A stretch of DNA of 64,000 bases from Cytobacillus oceanisediminis (GCF_004366035.1 NZ_SOEE01000011.1:62001-126000), one strand, 5' to 3'; positions 16,507 through 25,328 are shown, counted from the first letter of the stretch. A program made the numbers and translations. The notes: generated from the sequence alone by a model not told the origin.

Positions 16507-17482
16507 CATCTTACACTGGATATGGCAAATTGGCGTAAATTACTTTCTATATGCAATTCTTCTCTGCCTGTCATTATGGACTGCTAAAACAATTATGCAG
16601 TCATCAATAAAAACGAAGGTAAATGAGTGGAATTACAAATATAGGATCCGGAAGGTTAAAACAAAAGCTGTTTTGTCTAGAACTCACGAATATAAAAATC
16701 CCCTTTTAAAACATCTTAACCTATTAATAAAAACAAATAGTGAAGAAAGGAATGAAAACAGTGTAGAAATTTTCCTTATTCTTTCAACACTATTAGGGGT
16801 TTTATCAGGAGTTTTTATCCTATTCGTTTTTGGAGATATTTTTGTATCAGTGATGTTTGGCTTTCTATTACTTTTAATCCCTTATTTATTCTTAAGGTTA
16901 AAACTTAATAAAATACGGTATCTCATGAGTTTGGAATTTCTGAACATTGTACAAAAACTTACTCAAAATTACAATACAATGCATAACGATATGTATCATG
17001 CTTTATCTGAAACTCAAAAAGATATTAGGAGTCCAGAATTAAGGAAAGTAATCGTTAAGTTAATTTCTGATCTTCAGGTCTCAAGAAATGAGTATGAATT
17101 GCGTGAAAGTGTTCAGGTATTTACTTATACAGCAGGGACAAACTGGTCCAAACGCTTAGGAAGTATTATTTTAAAGGCTTACCTATATAACGAAAAGGTT
17201 CTTAATGCCTTAATGGTATTAACAAAGCAGATGGAAGAAACAGAAGAAATGTTAGAAGAAGAAAAATCTCAAACAATGGATTCTGTTTACAATGGATATT
17301 TAACCATTCCGGTTTTTATTGGTTCGCTTATCCTTGGGTACTATTCTTCTGGTGCCCAGGATTGGTGGAAACTGCAGTTTGGTAGCCAATGGACAATCCT
17401 ACTATTTTCAGTTTGTTTATTAGGAGTTGTTTTCTCCATTATTATTTCGGCATTCCTGAAAAGGCCGAAAAATGACTTATAA
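16499..17482 (+). CDS. tadB: TadB-like inner platform membrane protein
   Basis: A 327-residue protein with an N-terminal membrane helix, two strong helices at about residues 92-130 (LLGVLSGVFILFVFGDIFVS...), a T2SF-like cytoplasmic helical domain (~140-255) and two C-terminal helices. This is the TadB topology. It overlaps tadA by 8 nt and is followed by tadC after 8 nt, so the ATPase and platform are translationally coupled. Confidence 0.8.
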   Translation: MDSILHWIWQIGVNYFLYAILLCLSLWTAKTIMQSSIKTKVNEWNYKYRIRKVKTKAVLSRTHEYKNPLLKHLNLLIKTNSEERNENSVEIFLILSTLLGVLSGVFILFVFGDIFVSVMFGFLLLLIPYLFLRLKLNKIRYLMSLEFLNIVQKLTQNYNTMHNDMYHALSETQKDIRSPELRKVIVKLISDLQVSRNEYELRESVQVFTYTAGTNWSKRLGSIILKAYLYNEKVLNALMVLTKQMEETEEMLEEEKSQTMDSVYNGYLTIPVFIGSLILGYYSSGAQDWWKLQFGSQWTILLFSVCLLGVVFSIIISAFLKRPKNDL

Positions 17483-17490
17483 GAAGAGGA

Positions 17491-18414
17491 GTGTTACCCC
17501 TGGCTGAGACAATGTTCTTTAAATATCTTCCGTATGTAATGTATACACTCTCTTTTCTTTTATCATGTTTAGCCGGTGTATTGGTTTATACAGGATTAAG
17601 TTCACAAGCAGAAAGAGTACAAACCCGAATCCGTTTCAGAAGTAGCTTAATAAAGAATAAAGAGAAGCTTATTTATAGTTCAAAAGAAACTAAAGCAGAG
17701 GAATGGCTTAAGCTTGCTCAGTATCCTTTAGGTATTAATGGTTTGAAATACTATCTTGTTACTTTTGGACTCATCCTTTTCCTAACTACATACTACGTAA
17801 TTCTCCCGATTCTCATTAATGGGGGAGCGCAAAAATTAACAATGGTAGCAGCTGTTATCATCTTATTACTTGCTCTCCTGGCTGCACCAAGCAACCCATA
17901 TTCTTTGTTTGTTTATTTGATGAAGAGAGTTATCGAATACCACCAAGCAAAAAAGCACGCGGAAGTTTTTATGTTATATGACTTACTAATTAACGAGATT
18001 GAAATGATGAACATCAGCAGGATCAATACCTATAATATCTTGCGAAATATTAAACCCTACTTCGTTGTTTTGGACAAACCACTCACAAAACTTCTTACTT
18101 CCTGGAGTAACGATGAAGGACCAAAAGCAGCGTTAGAGCAGTTTGAAAAAGAGCTTAATTCAAAAGAGTCCCAGGCGTTAATAGGTGTTATTAAAAATTT
18201 AGATGACTTAGACAGAAAAACCGCTTTGGGACATTTACGAGGAATGCATAATATGTTTGTTCGTTCGCAAATTGAAAACTATCGAAGAAAGAGAAAAATT
18301 ACTACTGATCTATTAGGAATTCCCATTAAAATAACTCATTTTCTGATAATCCTTAATTTCCTTGTAGTAATCGTAACAATGGTATCAGTTATTTTGAAAT
18401 CTTCCCGAATGTAA
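17491..18414 (+). CDS. tadC: TadC-like platform membrane protein
   Basis: A 307-residue protein with a GTG start after AGAGGAG. It has an N-terminal helix (~12-35), two central helices (~85-135, FGLILFLTTYYVILPILING) and one at the C-terminus (IPIKITHFLIILNFLVVIVT). A T2SF-like helical domain lies between (HAEVFMLYDLLINEIEMMNI). It pairs with TadB to form the membrane platform. The small pilin-like genes follow directly. Confidence 0.75.
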   Translation: MLPLAETMFFKYLPYVMYTLSFLLSCLAGVLVYTGLSSQAERVQTRIRFRSSLIKNKEKLIYSSKETKAEEWLKLAQYPLGINGLKYYLVTFGLILFLTTYYVILPILINGGAQKLTMVAAVIILLLALLAAPSNPYSLFVYLMKRVIEYHQAKKHAEVFMLYDLLINEIEMMNISRINTYNILRNIKPYFVVLDKPLTKLLTSWSNDEGPKAALEQFEKELNSKESQALIGVIKNLDDLDRKTALGHLRGMHNMFVRSQIENYRRKRKITTDLLGIPIKITHFLIILNFLVVIVTMVSVILKSSRM

Positions 18415-18447
18415 TATACCTAAAAATCCTTTAAGGAGGTGATGTCG

Positions 18448-18585
18448 ATAAATACTTCTCTAAGCACATTTATGAAAATTGCCATCACTGCAGTAGTGAT
18501 AAGCGCTTTTATTTTCGGAGCCATGTTTACTGATATGAGCATCCTTTCAGACTCCATTGCTGATTACATAACAAATAGTGGATAG
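18448..18585 (+). CDS. Small pilin-like protein 1 (possible AUA start)
   Basis: A 45-residue single-helix protein read as (M/I)NTSLSTFMKIAITAVVISAF followed by a short acidic/polar tail. Its N-terminus aligns with the two following genes (MNKSLATFM, MNQTLSTFL). This places the initiator at ATA 18448, 8 nt after GGAGG. The in-frame ATG at 18442 is only 2 nt from GGAGG. Either AUA or a poorly spaced AUG is used. It is a probable structural subunit or pseudopilin of the Tad-like system and has no prepilin-peptidase leader. Confidence 0.65.
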   Translation: MNTSLSTFMKIAITAVVISAFIFGAMFTDMSILSDSIADYITNSG

Positions 18586-18596
18586 GGAGAAAAGGC

Positions 18597-18749
18597 ATGA
18601 ATAAATCATTAGCCACTTTTATGTTAATGGCAGCTATCGTAATTCTTATCACAGGACTTCTCTTTGGAGTTGCCTATGATTCTTTGAAGCAAAAAAATGA
18701 GTATCACGAAGAAATGCTGAAAACTGAGCACCAAATAAAATTTAAATAA
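18597..18749 (+). CDS. Small pilin-like protein 2
   Basis: A 50-residue protein starting MNKSLATFMLMAAIVILITG, one membrane helix then a charged helix (YDSLKQKNEYHEEMLKTEHQ). GGGAGAAAAGG lies upstream. It shares the MNxSLxTF start with its neighbours. It is probably a membrane-inserted subunit of the Tad-like filament or an assembly helper; no leader peptide is present. Confidence 0.65.
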   Translation: MNKSLATFMLMAAIVILITGLLFGVAYDSLKQKNEYHEEMLKTEHQIKFK

Positions 18750-18776
18750 ATTAGTTATTATTGGAGGAATTTAAAC

Positions 18777-18956
18777 ATGAATCAAACTTTATCCACCTTC
18801 TTAAAAATTGCAGTAACGGTAGTATCTATCAGCGCTTTCCTATTCTTTATCGGCTATAACATGATTGGATCCGAAACAACCAATTATTCAAACGATATTA
18901 CTGGAGCAAATAGCAATCTCCCAAGCGGAGCTGGTAATACAACTAATACTCCTTGA
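18777..18956 (+). CDS. Small pilin-like protein 3
   Basis: A 59-residue protein starting MNQTLSTFLKIAVTVVSISA behind TTGGAGG, with one membrane helix and a Ser/Thr/Asn-rich exposed tail (SNDITGANSNLPSGAGNTTN). The size and layout fit a Flp-like major subunit better than the other small genes. Assignment rests on position and architecture only. Confidence 0.65.
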   Translation: MNQTLSTFLKIAVTVVSISAFLFFIGYNMIGSETTNYSNDITGANSNLPSGAGNTTNTP

Positions 18957-19017
18957 CATCAAAAATTATGGGCAGGGGGAGATTAACCTCCCTCTTGTCC
19001 AAATGGAGGTTATGAAA

Positions 19018-19395
19018 TTGTCCAAAACATTAGGAGAATGGATGACACTTTTTATTGTCATTAATATTATGTTTGCTCCAATCCTGGCTTACTTGGATAG
19101 CCTGCATAGAGAGGCAGTAGAAGTAGTTCTCACTGAAGGTGCAAAGAAAGCCTCGATAGAAGGCCGCTTCACTCCCGCTATTATTGACGAAATGAAAGAT
19201 ACTTTAGTAGATAGGTATAACTTTGATGAATCAAAAATAAGGGTAACAGCCACACAATCTTTAACACCCCGTAACCAATATATAGAAGCAAGTATCGAAG
19301 CCCCAAGAAGTTTTATTTTTATCCTAGATATTTTTAATCAAGGTCCAAGTACTTTTAAAAAGGAAACGAAAATCTTAAGTGAATATATTAATTAG
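19018..19395 (+). CDS. TadE-like minor pilin
   Basis: A 125-residue protein. I take the TTG at 19018, 8 nt after GGAGG; the ATG at 19012 is too close. The product begins (M)SKTLGEWMTLFIVINIMFAP, aligning with the small pilin-like starts. It then has a folded extracellular domain (HREAVEVVLTEGAKKASIEG). This helix-plus-globular layout, with 'A...A.eG' residues after the helix, resembles TadE/TadF minor pilins. Confidence 0.6.
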   Translation: MSKTLGEWMTLFIVINIMFAPILAYLDSLHREAVEVVLTEGAKKASIEGRFTPAIIDEMKDTLVDRYNFDESKIRVTATQSLTPRNQYIEASIEAPRSFIFILDIFNQGPSTFKKETKILSEYIN

Positions 19396-19406
19396 GAGTT
19401 ATTTGT

Positions 19407-19904
19407 ATGGCCACTACACTTAGAACCATTCTATTTATTCTCTTATTCGCATTTATAACTCAAATCCAATTTAATCTCGATGCTGACAAAACAGCTACAA
19501 GGCAACTTAAAAACGCCCTAGAGTTAGCTGTTCATGATGCTGCCTTAGCTGTCAATCCTGAGCAGCTGGGAAATGGGAGAATTGTTTTTGATCAGGATAA
19601 GGCCATAGACAATCTTAAATCCAGCTTGGAAAAAAATTTAGATATTAAAAGTGGTTCCGGATTTGTTTATACACCAAATAAAAATTCTTTTTATAAGAAT
19701 GATATATTTCTTTTGCATCTTGAATTTATAGATGATAGTTATCCAAGGACCTATCCTTTTACTTACGTTAATGACCAATTCAAGATTATGGAAACGGTTG
19801 ATGGTCCTAGTGTCATAGCAGTTATTAGTACTGAAAGCCCCCGCTGGTTTGTCGGAGATTCGAGCTTTATAAGGCAGGCAGCGGTTTATGAATATAAAAA
19901 ATAA
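19407..19904 (+). CDS. TadE/TadG-like minor pilin
   Basis: A 165-residue protein (MATTLRTILFILLFAFITQI...) with an N-terminal helix and a globular extracellular part (KNALELAVHDAALAVNPEQL...). The 'A..A..HDAALAV' stretch right after the helix is like TadE/TadG pseudopilins. TAGGAG lies upstream. It is the last gene of the Tad-like operon, followed by a terminator-like hairpin at 19973-20027. Confidence 0.6.
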   Translation: MATTLRTILFILLFAFITQIQFNLDADKTATRQLKNALELAVHDAALAVNPEQLGNGRIVFDQDKAIDNLKSSLEKNLDIKSGSGFVYTPNKNSFYKNDIFLLHLEFIDDSYPRTYPFTYVNDQFKIMETVDGPSVIAVISTESPRWFVGDSSFIRQAAVYEYKK

Positions 19905-19922
19905 ATAATGGCTCTTATTTAA

Positions 19923-20028
19923 TTGACCCATAATACCCATATGTATTATGATTAAATTAATATATGGCTAACGGGAAAAACCCGAATGAATGATTGAACT
20001 TATTCAATCGTTTGTTCGGGTTTTTTTG
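19923..20028 (+). promoter_or_regulatory. Promoter-like site plus attenuator/terminator hairpin (copy 2)
   Basis: TTGACC (19923-19928), a 17-nt spacer and TTATGA are followed by GGGAAAAACCCGAA (19973-19986), an inner stem GATTGA/TCAATC and TTCGGGTTTTTTT. It is the same design as at 11410-11478. It could simply end the tad operon, or it could form a short separate RNA from the upstream promoter. Confidence 0.55.
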
Positions 20029-20048
20029 TATTCATATCAAATCAATGT

Positions 20049-20236
20049 TTGAAAAGTCTTCCAAAATTTAATATAATAGTCTCAAATGTTAGCTTTTACT
20101 ATTTTATTGCATCTCCTACTTTGGAGTTAGCGGATTCACAAAAAGAGCGGTTCTTTGGGACTTAAGGTTTACAAGGATAATAGTATTTATTTACTATTGC
20201 CTAAAAACCTCTACCAAAGAGCCGTTTTTGTTTTTG
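20049..20236 (+). ncRNA. Conserved structured leader, copy A (surface-protein operon)
   Basis: A SigmaA promoter TTGAAA (20049-20054)-17-TATAAT (20072-20077) precedes the leader. The hairpin CTCC-tacttt-GGAG follows TTTTATTGCA and ends in TTAGCGGA. A long terminator follows, with 5' arm CGGTTCTTTGG (20148-20158) and 3' arm CCAAAGAGCCG (20214-20224), then TTTTTGTTTTTG. The arms differ from the other copies but still pair. It controls the two surface-protein genes. Confidence 0.8.
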
Positions 20237-20262
20237 TGAAAAAAAATATAGGGGGAAGACAC

Positions 20263-21300
20263 ATGTTGAGACAAAAGAATTCAACTAAAATTGAGGAAAA
20301 ATCTCGAGGAAGAAGGGGAAGACGAATGAGAAAATTTATGAAGGCAACGTTAGCAACACTATTAGCTGCAAATATAGGAGGGATCTTTCAAAGTAATTCC
20401 GTAGAAGCAAGTTCAAAGGCTAGTTGCAGTATGACAATTCAATCGGATATTCATACAGAAAACAACTGGGCAAATGCAACCGGTCCCTGCAATGGGTTGG
20501 TTAACGGCTTTTATTCTGCAAGCGCTAATAACTTTCATGTTGTTGGCCACGTTACTACTGAAGTAACAAGAAGCGGCCAAAAGTTCACAATATCTATCTT
20601 CGAGGAGCCTTTTCAAGCGGAACTAACTGTAACAACTATCTTGAAGGCGAAACCGAAACCAGAGCCTAAGCCTGAGCCTAAACCAGAACCAAAGCCACAG
20701 CCACAGCCTAAGCCTGAGCCAAAACCACAACCACAACCAAAGCCAGAACCGAAACCTCAGTCTAAACCTGAGCCTAAGCCACAGCCTAAGCCAGAGTCAA
20801 AACCGACAACGAAGCCGGTGTCTAAACCTACAGAAACTCAAAGTCAAACAAATAAGACATCAACTTCATCTAATAGCGGTGGAAGCAGTAAAAACACTTC
20901 AACAAATACCGCAACAACAACAAAGGCAAAAGGCAATGAGGAAAATTCTAAATCAGTCACTGAAAATCAAGTAAAAGAGGTGGCGAATGCCTCAACCAAA
21001 CCTTCTGGAGATAAAGAAAACTCCAATGATGAAGAAGCAAAAGAAAAAGTTGATAGCAAATCTGAAGATGAAAAGTCATCTGAAGATTCTATAAATCAAG
21101 ATGAGGATAACGGTGGTGATGGAGAAGAAAAATCACTTCAAACAGAAGAAAAAATTAATAGTCAATCTGCTTTAAAAGATGTTTCCAGTGATAGCAACAC
21201 AAATTCTAGTAACAATAAAATTTGGGTTGGCTTTTCCTTATTAATCTTAATGGCGATTGGAGGAGTTATTTGGTTTTTCAAATTTAGAAAGGTGAGATAG
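20263..21300 (+). CDS. Proline-rich surface protein with C-terminal TM anchor
   Basis: A 345-residue protein. The first ATG (20263) follows GGGGGAAG; an alternative ATG at 20326 gives a shorter signal peptide. A basic stretch precedes a signal peptide (FMKATLATLLAANIGGIF). Residues ~50-125 form a small folded domain with paired cysteines. A KPEPKP/KPQPQP repeat (~128-190) then forms a rigid wall-spanning rod. A long acidic/Ser-rich tail and a C-terminal membrane helix (IWVGFSLLILMAIGGVIWFF) with a basic end complete it. No LPXTG is present. It is co-transcribed with the giant adhesin. Confidence 0.75.
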   Translation: MLRQKNSTKIEEKSRGRRGRRMRKFMKATLATLLAANIGGIFQSNSVEASSKASCSMTIQSDIHTENNWANATGPCNGLVNGFYSASANNFHVVGHVTTEVTRSGQKFTISIFEEPFQAELTVTTILKAKPKPEPKPEPKPEPKPQPQPKPEPKPQPQPKPEPKPQSKPEPKPQPKPESKPTTKPVSKPTETQSQTNKTSTSSNSGGSSKNTSTNTATTTKAKGNEENSKSVTENQVKEVANASTKPSGDKENSNDEEAKEKVDSKSEDEKSSEDSINQDEDNGGDGEEKSLQTEEKINSQSALKDVSSDSNTNSSNNKIWVGFSLLILMAIGGVIWFFKFRKVR

Positions 21301-21302
21301 AT

Positions 21303-24300
21303 TTGAATCGTATCAAATTCAAATTAATAGCATTTCTATTCTTTTTACTTGTAGGGGGAAGTATTTTCTTCCTCCCCTCTGCAAGTTCCGCTGAATATTC
21401 TCCATTTGATGTTCCAAGTACAGTAAGAAGTGGGTGGAATAAAACGCCTGGTGGGAAATATTACAAAGAGAACACCGGGAGAATGCTCATTTACGATGTA
21501 TATTACAACAAATATATATCTGGCGGACAACGTATCGTTAACAAGAATTTTAACGGCACGGGAACACAACCTTATTTAGAATTTAGAGGCTGGTCAGTAA
21601 TTTTTGGACATAAACGGCATTTAAGTTCTAATAACGAAACCTACATCGCAGCTCAAAAAGTTGCTGGTAGTGGAGCCGGGGCAATAAAAATATTTAAAGC
21701 ACAGCAACGAGGATTATATGCTACCGAAGATCTTGAGTACAATAACCAAGGATCTGGTATCTATAACGAATGTTCCGCTTCAACAACGAATACTCCAAAC
21801 TATGATTGTAATATGCGTTATGAAAGTGTAGGATTTGATGCTTATTTACCTCTTAATGAATTATTCCCTGACGACAGTAAAGATGCTGTTTGGTCCCTCT
21901 ATCTAATAAAAAAGGTAGACTCTCATATTGTCTATACACCTCTAATAGTTCCTTTTGATTTTTCAAATAGAGATTTTAAATATGGGAGCATTTCTTTATC
22001 TAGCGGACAAAACACCAATAAACTGACGATGAATACCGATGAAGTTTTAAGGCGTTCCAAACCACGTGAAGCAGCTGCAAGTGTACGGGATGAGTTAGGG
22101 TCTGATCGTTACTTTACAAACAATACGACTTATACTCGTGTTGATTCGGAGGAATCTCAAACAGCTGTATGGTATGGAGTAAGGAGCCCTAAAGATAGCA
22201 ATAAAACCAAATGGGCTGCCACTTCTTATTGGCGCTTTTCAGGAGATCAGGCCAGAATATCATATATTACTGAAAACGATCCACCTGAACATATTGCCGA
22301 TAGTATCACTAATCATCGTTATCGAGATGGCAGTAATCATTGGGTTCAACCTAATGATACGGTGACTGTAATGCTCCGCCAATACGATAAAGAATCAGGA
22401 AATAAAAAGCAGTTCTTAAGAATACTTGGAAGTGGGGTTGAGGTTCGAGCACGACATGATTTCTTTGATGCCACTAACCATAACTACCATTGGGTCAAAA
22501 GTAATCATTTAGTAATTGAAGCAGCAAAAAGGACTGAAAATACCAAGTATGGAAAAGTCGAATGGAGTGTCACTCCTAAAACACATGGCCATACATATGA
22601 CGTCCAGTACCATTACACTGATAATGTGGGAAATGCTGTAGGATATGATACTGGCTCAGGAAATACCGGTCTTAAATTAAGTGTTGATGGCGTCGCTCCG
22701 ACTAATATAACAAACAGTCTTACAGGGGCAAGATATATTAACGGAAATGATTATTGGGTAAGAGAAAATGAATCAGTAACCATTACATTAAGACAGAGGG
22801 ACCCTCATTCCGGAAACAAATACCAATATCTTAGATTATTAGGAAGTGGGGTTGAGGTTAGATCTCGCCATGATTTCGCCGCTGCTTCAGATTATAACAA
22901 CCATTGGATTAAAAGTAACCACCTTGTTATCGATGAAGCTAATAGGACCGAAAATACTGATTATGGTACTGTGAAATGGAGTGTTACCCCAAAAACACAT
23001 GGACATAATTACGATATCCAATATCACTATTTTGATAATGTAAACAATGGTAGAGGATACGATACCGGTGAAGGAGACACAGGTATGAATTTACGTGTTG
23101 ATAGCGTTTCTCCTTCTCATATATCGCATAGCTTAACCGGTGCCAAATACGTTAACAATAATGTTTATTGGGTAAACTCTGATGATAAAGTCACAGTACA
23201 ATTGAGGCAGCATGACGGTGATTCTGGAAATAAGCGACAATATTTACGTTTGGCAGGCAACAATATCGATGTGCGTTCCAGCCACTATTTTAGTGAAAGT
23301 ACTAATCACCAGGACTCGTTCTTTAAAAGTTCACACGCAGTTATTGAAGCGGCTAACAGACAAGAACAAACAGGTTATGGAAAAGTGAATTGGACTGTGG
23401 TACCCAAAACACACGGCCACCTTTATGATATCCAATATTATTATCAAGATAACGTCGACAATATTAGCAATGTTGTAATCGATGAAGCGGCTAAAGGTTA
23501 CCAATCTACAAATATGAAACTTGGCGTTGATGATGCAGGTCCAGTTATTCAATACCGAAATAATGAAGATACAGCTGATTTTTCTAATAGAGATTGGAGC
23601 AAGGAGAGCATTAAGGTTCGACTCAAATTTAACGATGCTCATTCTGGTTATAAAAGATCCCGATATGTCTGGACACAATCCTCTAGTACTCCAACTGAAT
23701 CGCAGTGGTCTTCCTGGTCAACCAACTCAAATTATGTAGTAACGAAATCAGGAAAAGGGCAATGGTACCTTCATGTACAATCTGAAGATTATGTTGGTAA
23801 CGTGTCCACTACGTATAAAGGAGCTTATAAGTTCAATAACCCTCCAGTAGCTGGGTTTAATACAGATAAAACAACCTATTGTCGTGATGGAACCATTAAG
23901 GTTACTTCGACTGCCACTGACCCGGATGGAGACCCACTGACTTACCATTATGTGCTTGTAAAAGCAGATGGCACTAAGGTAACCAGTACTTCCGTTAATC
24001 CTTCTTTTACTGGATTAGATAAGCCTGGTACCTTTACTATTACTCAAACCGTAAAGGATCCTGAAGGGGCAACAGATAGCATTACAAAATCGGTAGAAGT
24101 CGTGAATAGACCGCCTACTGCAGGATTCAAAACCGATAAAGCAAAATATTTTACCAATGAATCAATTAAAATTACATCTACTGCTTCTGATATTGATGGT
24201 GATAAATTAACATACGTTTATGAGTTAACGAAGCCTGATGGCAGTAAAGTTATTTCTTCCGCTGCTAATCCGACGTTTAATGGTTTGCAATTAATTGGTG

Positions 24301-25064
24301 TTTATACCATAAAACAAACTGTTAAAGATACTTATAACGCTACAGACACCATCACTAAAACAATCGAAGTGGTTAACAGACCTTCAACAATTACATTGAC
24401 GTATGACCCAAGTGATCCTTATGAAGGAGATGCAATTAATGTCTGCATGAGGGTTCATGATTCTGATGGTCATAAGATGGATGTGAAAATCTTTATTACA
24501 GAAGAGGGAACAGCGGAAAAGACTGTACTTACTAAAACAAAAGTAGTCTCCGATACCGAACATTGCTACAGCTTTGTTTCCAAACATAAGAAATATATAT
24601 TCCGGGCAACCTCCGATGACGGATATGATGAGACTGAGGTTACAACCTGGGTGAATGTAAAACCTCTAACCCTAAAAGGTTACGTCAAACACACCCCAGA
24701 TTGGCACAATAAACACCAGTCATTAGGTCACAAAGATAATCAGTTCTATAGCGGAGAAAAATTCTTGTTAGAAGCTGATGTTTCACCATACCCAATCGAA
24801 TATGTTAAAAGTACACTAAAGGCAACACAGGCTAATTCTGTATCAATTAACAGAACAGTCAGACTAGGAAAAACTACCTCAATTCTTTATAAAGGAGAGT
24901 TGTATGACCCTGCTTTTATAGAATACCCAACAAATATAAAGCCAGGGCCGGCTATCTTTGAATTTGAAGTAAAGTATACAAACGGGGTTATCAAAAAAGA
25001 CAGTGTACCAATAGAAATTCTTGCAGATTCTTATAAAGCGTTTAAGCTTCATAGAAAGTATTAA
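21303..25064 (+). CDS. Giant secreted adhesin-like protein with repeats and PKD domains
   Basis: A 1253-residue protein, TTG start behind AAAGGTGAG. It has a signal peptide (to about residue 30, ending ASSAEY) and an N-terminal domain (~31-310) with a cysteine pair. Three ~135-residue tandem repeats (~320-750) are marked by YWV-N-ESVT-LRQ, SGNK-Q-LR and KTHGH-YD-QYHY. An Ig-like unit (~755-840) and two PKD-like domains follow (PPVAGFNTDK, ~844; PPTAGFKTDK, ~936). A further beta domain closes it. No sortase motif or C-terminal membrane helix is present, so attachment must be indirect, perhaps via the Tad-like machine or the preceding anchored protein. Confidence 0.8.
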   Translation: MNRIKFKLIAFLFFLLVGGSIFFLPSASSAEYSPFDVPSTVRSGWNKTPGGKYYKENTGRMLIYDVYYNKYISGGQRIVNKNFNGTGTQPYLEFRGWSVIFGHKRHLSSNNETYIAAQKVAGSGAGAIKIFKAQQRGLYATEDLEYNNQGSGIYNECSASTTNTPNYDCNMRYESVGFDAYLPLNELFPDDSKDAVWSLYLIKKVDSHIVYTPLIVPFDFSNRDFKYGSISLSSGQNTNKLTMNTDEVLRRSKPREAAASVRDELGSDRYFTNNTTYTRVDSEESQTAVWYGVRSPKDSNKTKWAATSYWRFSGDQARISYITENDPPEHIADSITNHRYRDGSNHWVQPNDTVTVMLRQYDKESGNKKQFLRILGSGVEVRARHDFFDATNHNYHWVKSNHLVIEAAKRTENTKYGKVEWSVTPKTHGHTYDVQYHYTDNVGNAVGYDTGSGNTGLKLSVDGVAPTNITNSLTGARYINGNDYWVRENESVTITLRQRDPHSGNKYQYLRLLGSGVEVRSRHDFAAASDYNNHWIKSNHLVIDEANRTENTDYGTVKWSVTPKTHGHNYDIQYHYFDNVNNGRGYDTGEGDTGMNLRVDSVSPSHISHSLTGAKYVNNNVYWVNSDDKVTVQLRQHDGDSGNKRQYLRLAGNNIDVRSSHYFSESTNHQDSFFKSSHAVIEAANRQEQTGYGKVNWTVVPKTHGHLYDIQYYYQDNVDNISNVVIDEAAKGYQSTNMKLGVDDAGPVIQYRNNEDTADFSNRDWSKESIKVRLKFNDAHSGYKRSRYVWTQSSSTPTESQWSSWSTNSNYVVTKSGKGQWYLHVQSEDYVGNVSTTYKGAYKFNNPPVAGFNTDKTTYCRDGTIKVTSTATDPDGDPLTYHYVLVKADGTKVTSTSVNPSFTGLDKPGTFTITQTVKDPEGATDSITKSVEVVNRPPTAGFKTDKAKYFTNESIKITSTASDIDGDKLTYVYELTKPDGSKVISSAANPTFNGLQLIGVYTIKQTVKDTYNATDTITKTIEVVNRPSTITLTYDPSDPYEGDAINVCMRVHDSDGHKMDVKIFITEEGTAEKTVLTKTKVVSDTEHCYSFVSKHKKYIFRATSDDGYDETEVTTWVNVKPLTLKGYVKHTPDWHNKHQSLGHKDNQFYSGEKFLLEADVSPYPIEYVKSTLKATQANSVSINRTVRLGKTTSILYKGELYDPAFIEYPTNIKPGPAIFEFEVKYTNGVIKKDSVPIEILADSYKAFKLHRKY

Positions 25065-25072
25065 TCAATAAA

Positions 25073-25117
25073 GAAACTCCACAGCTACCAAATGTAGCAA
25101 TGGAGTTTTTTCTTTTT
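25073..25117 (+). terminator. Terminator of the surface-protein operon
   Basis: AAACTCC...GGAGTTTTTTCTTTTT with an inner CTAC/GTAG stem. Confidence 0.85.
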
Positions 25118-25307
25118 ATACATAATTTTTCTTTTCAAGTTTAGGCTTTGGTGTAACAATCAGAGGTGGGAGAATTTCATCGTCCTTAGCAGTTGTAATG
25201 TTCTCAGAATTATTAAGAATATCTATAGAGTAATTCGCTTCAGTTGAGCAGCCGCTCATTAGCAATCCGATAGTAATAGAAAAGGTTACAAGCAATTTCC
25301 TATTCAT
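25116..25307 (-). CDS. Small lipoprotein
   Basis: A 63-residue minus-strand protein with a lipoprotein signal (MNRKLLVTFSITIGLLMSGC, lipobox LMSGC) and a short exposed tail rich in Pro/Lys at the end (PPLIVTPKPKLEKKNYV). AAGGAGTG precedes the ATG. It is convergent with the adhesin operon. Function unknown. Confidence 0.6.
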   Translation of the reverse strand: MNRKLLVTFSITIGLLMSGCSTEANYSIDILNNSENITTAKDDEILPPLIVTPKPKLEKKNYV

Positions 25308-25328
25308 GGTGACACTCCTTTTTTTTGG

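Noticed and set aside
20101..20236. T-box, c-di-GMP or other known riboswitch for the repeated leader
   Set aside because: The terminator arm resembles T-box terminators, but there is no specifier loop or T-box sequence, and the c-di-GMP core (GGGACGCAAAGC...) is absent.
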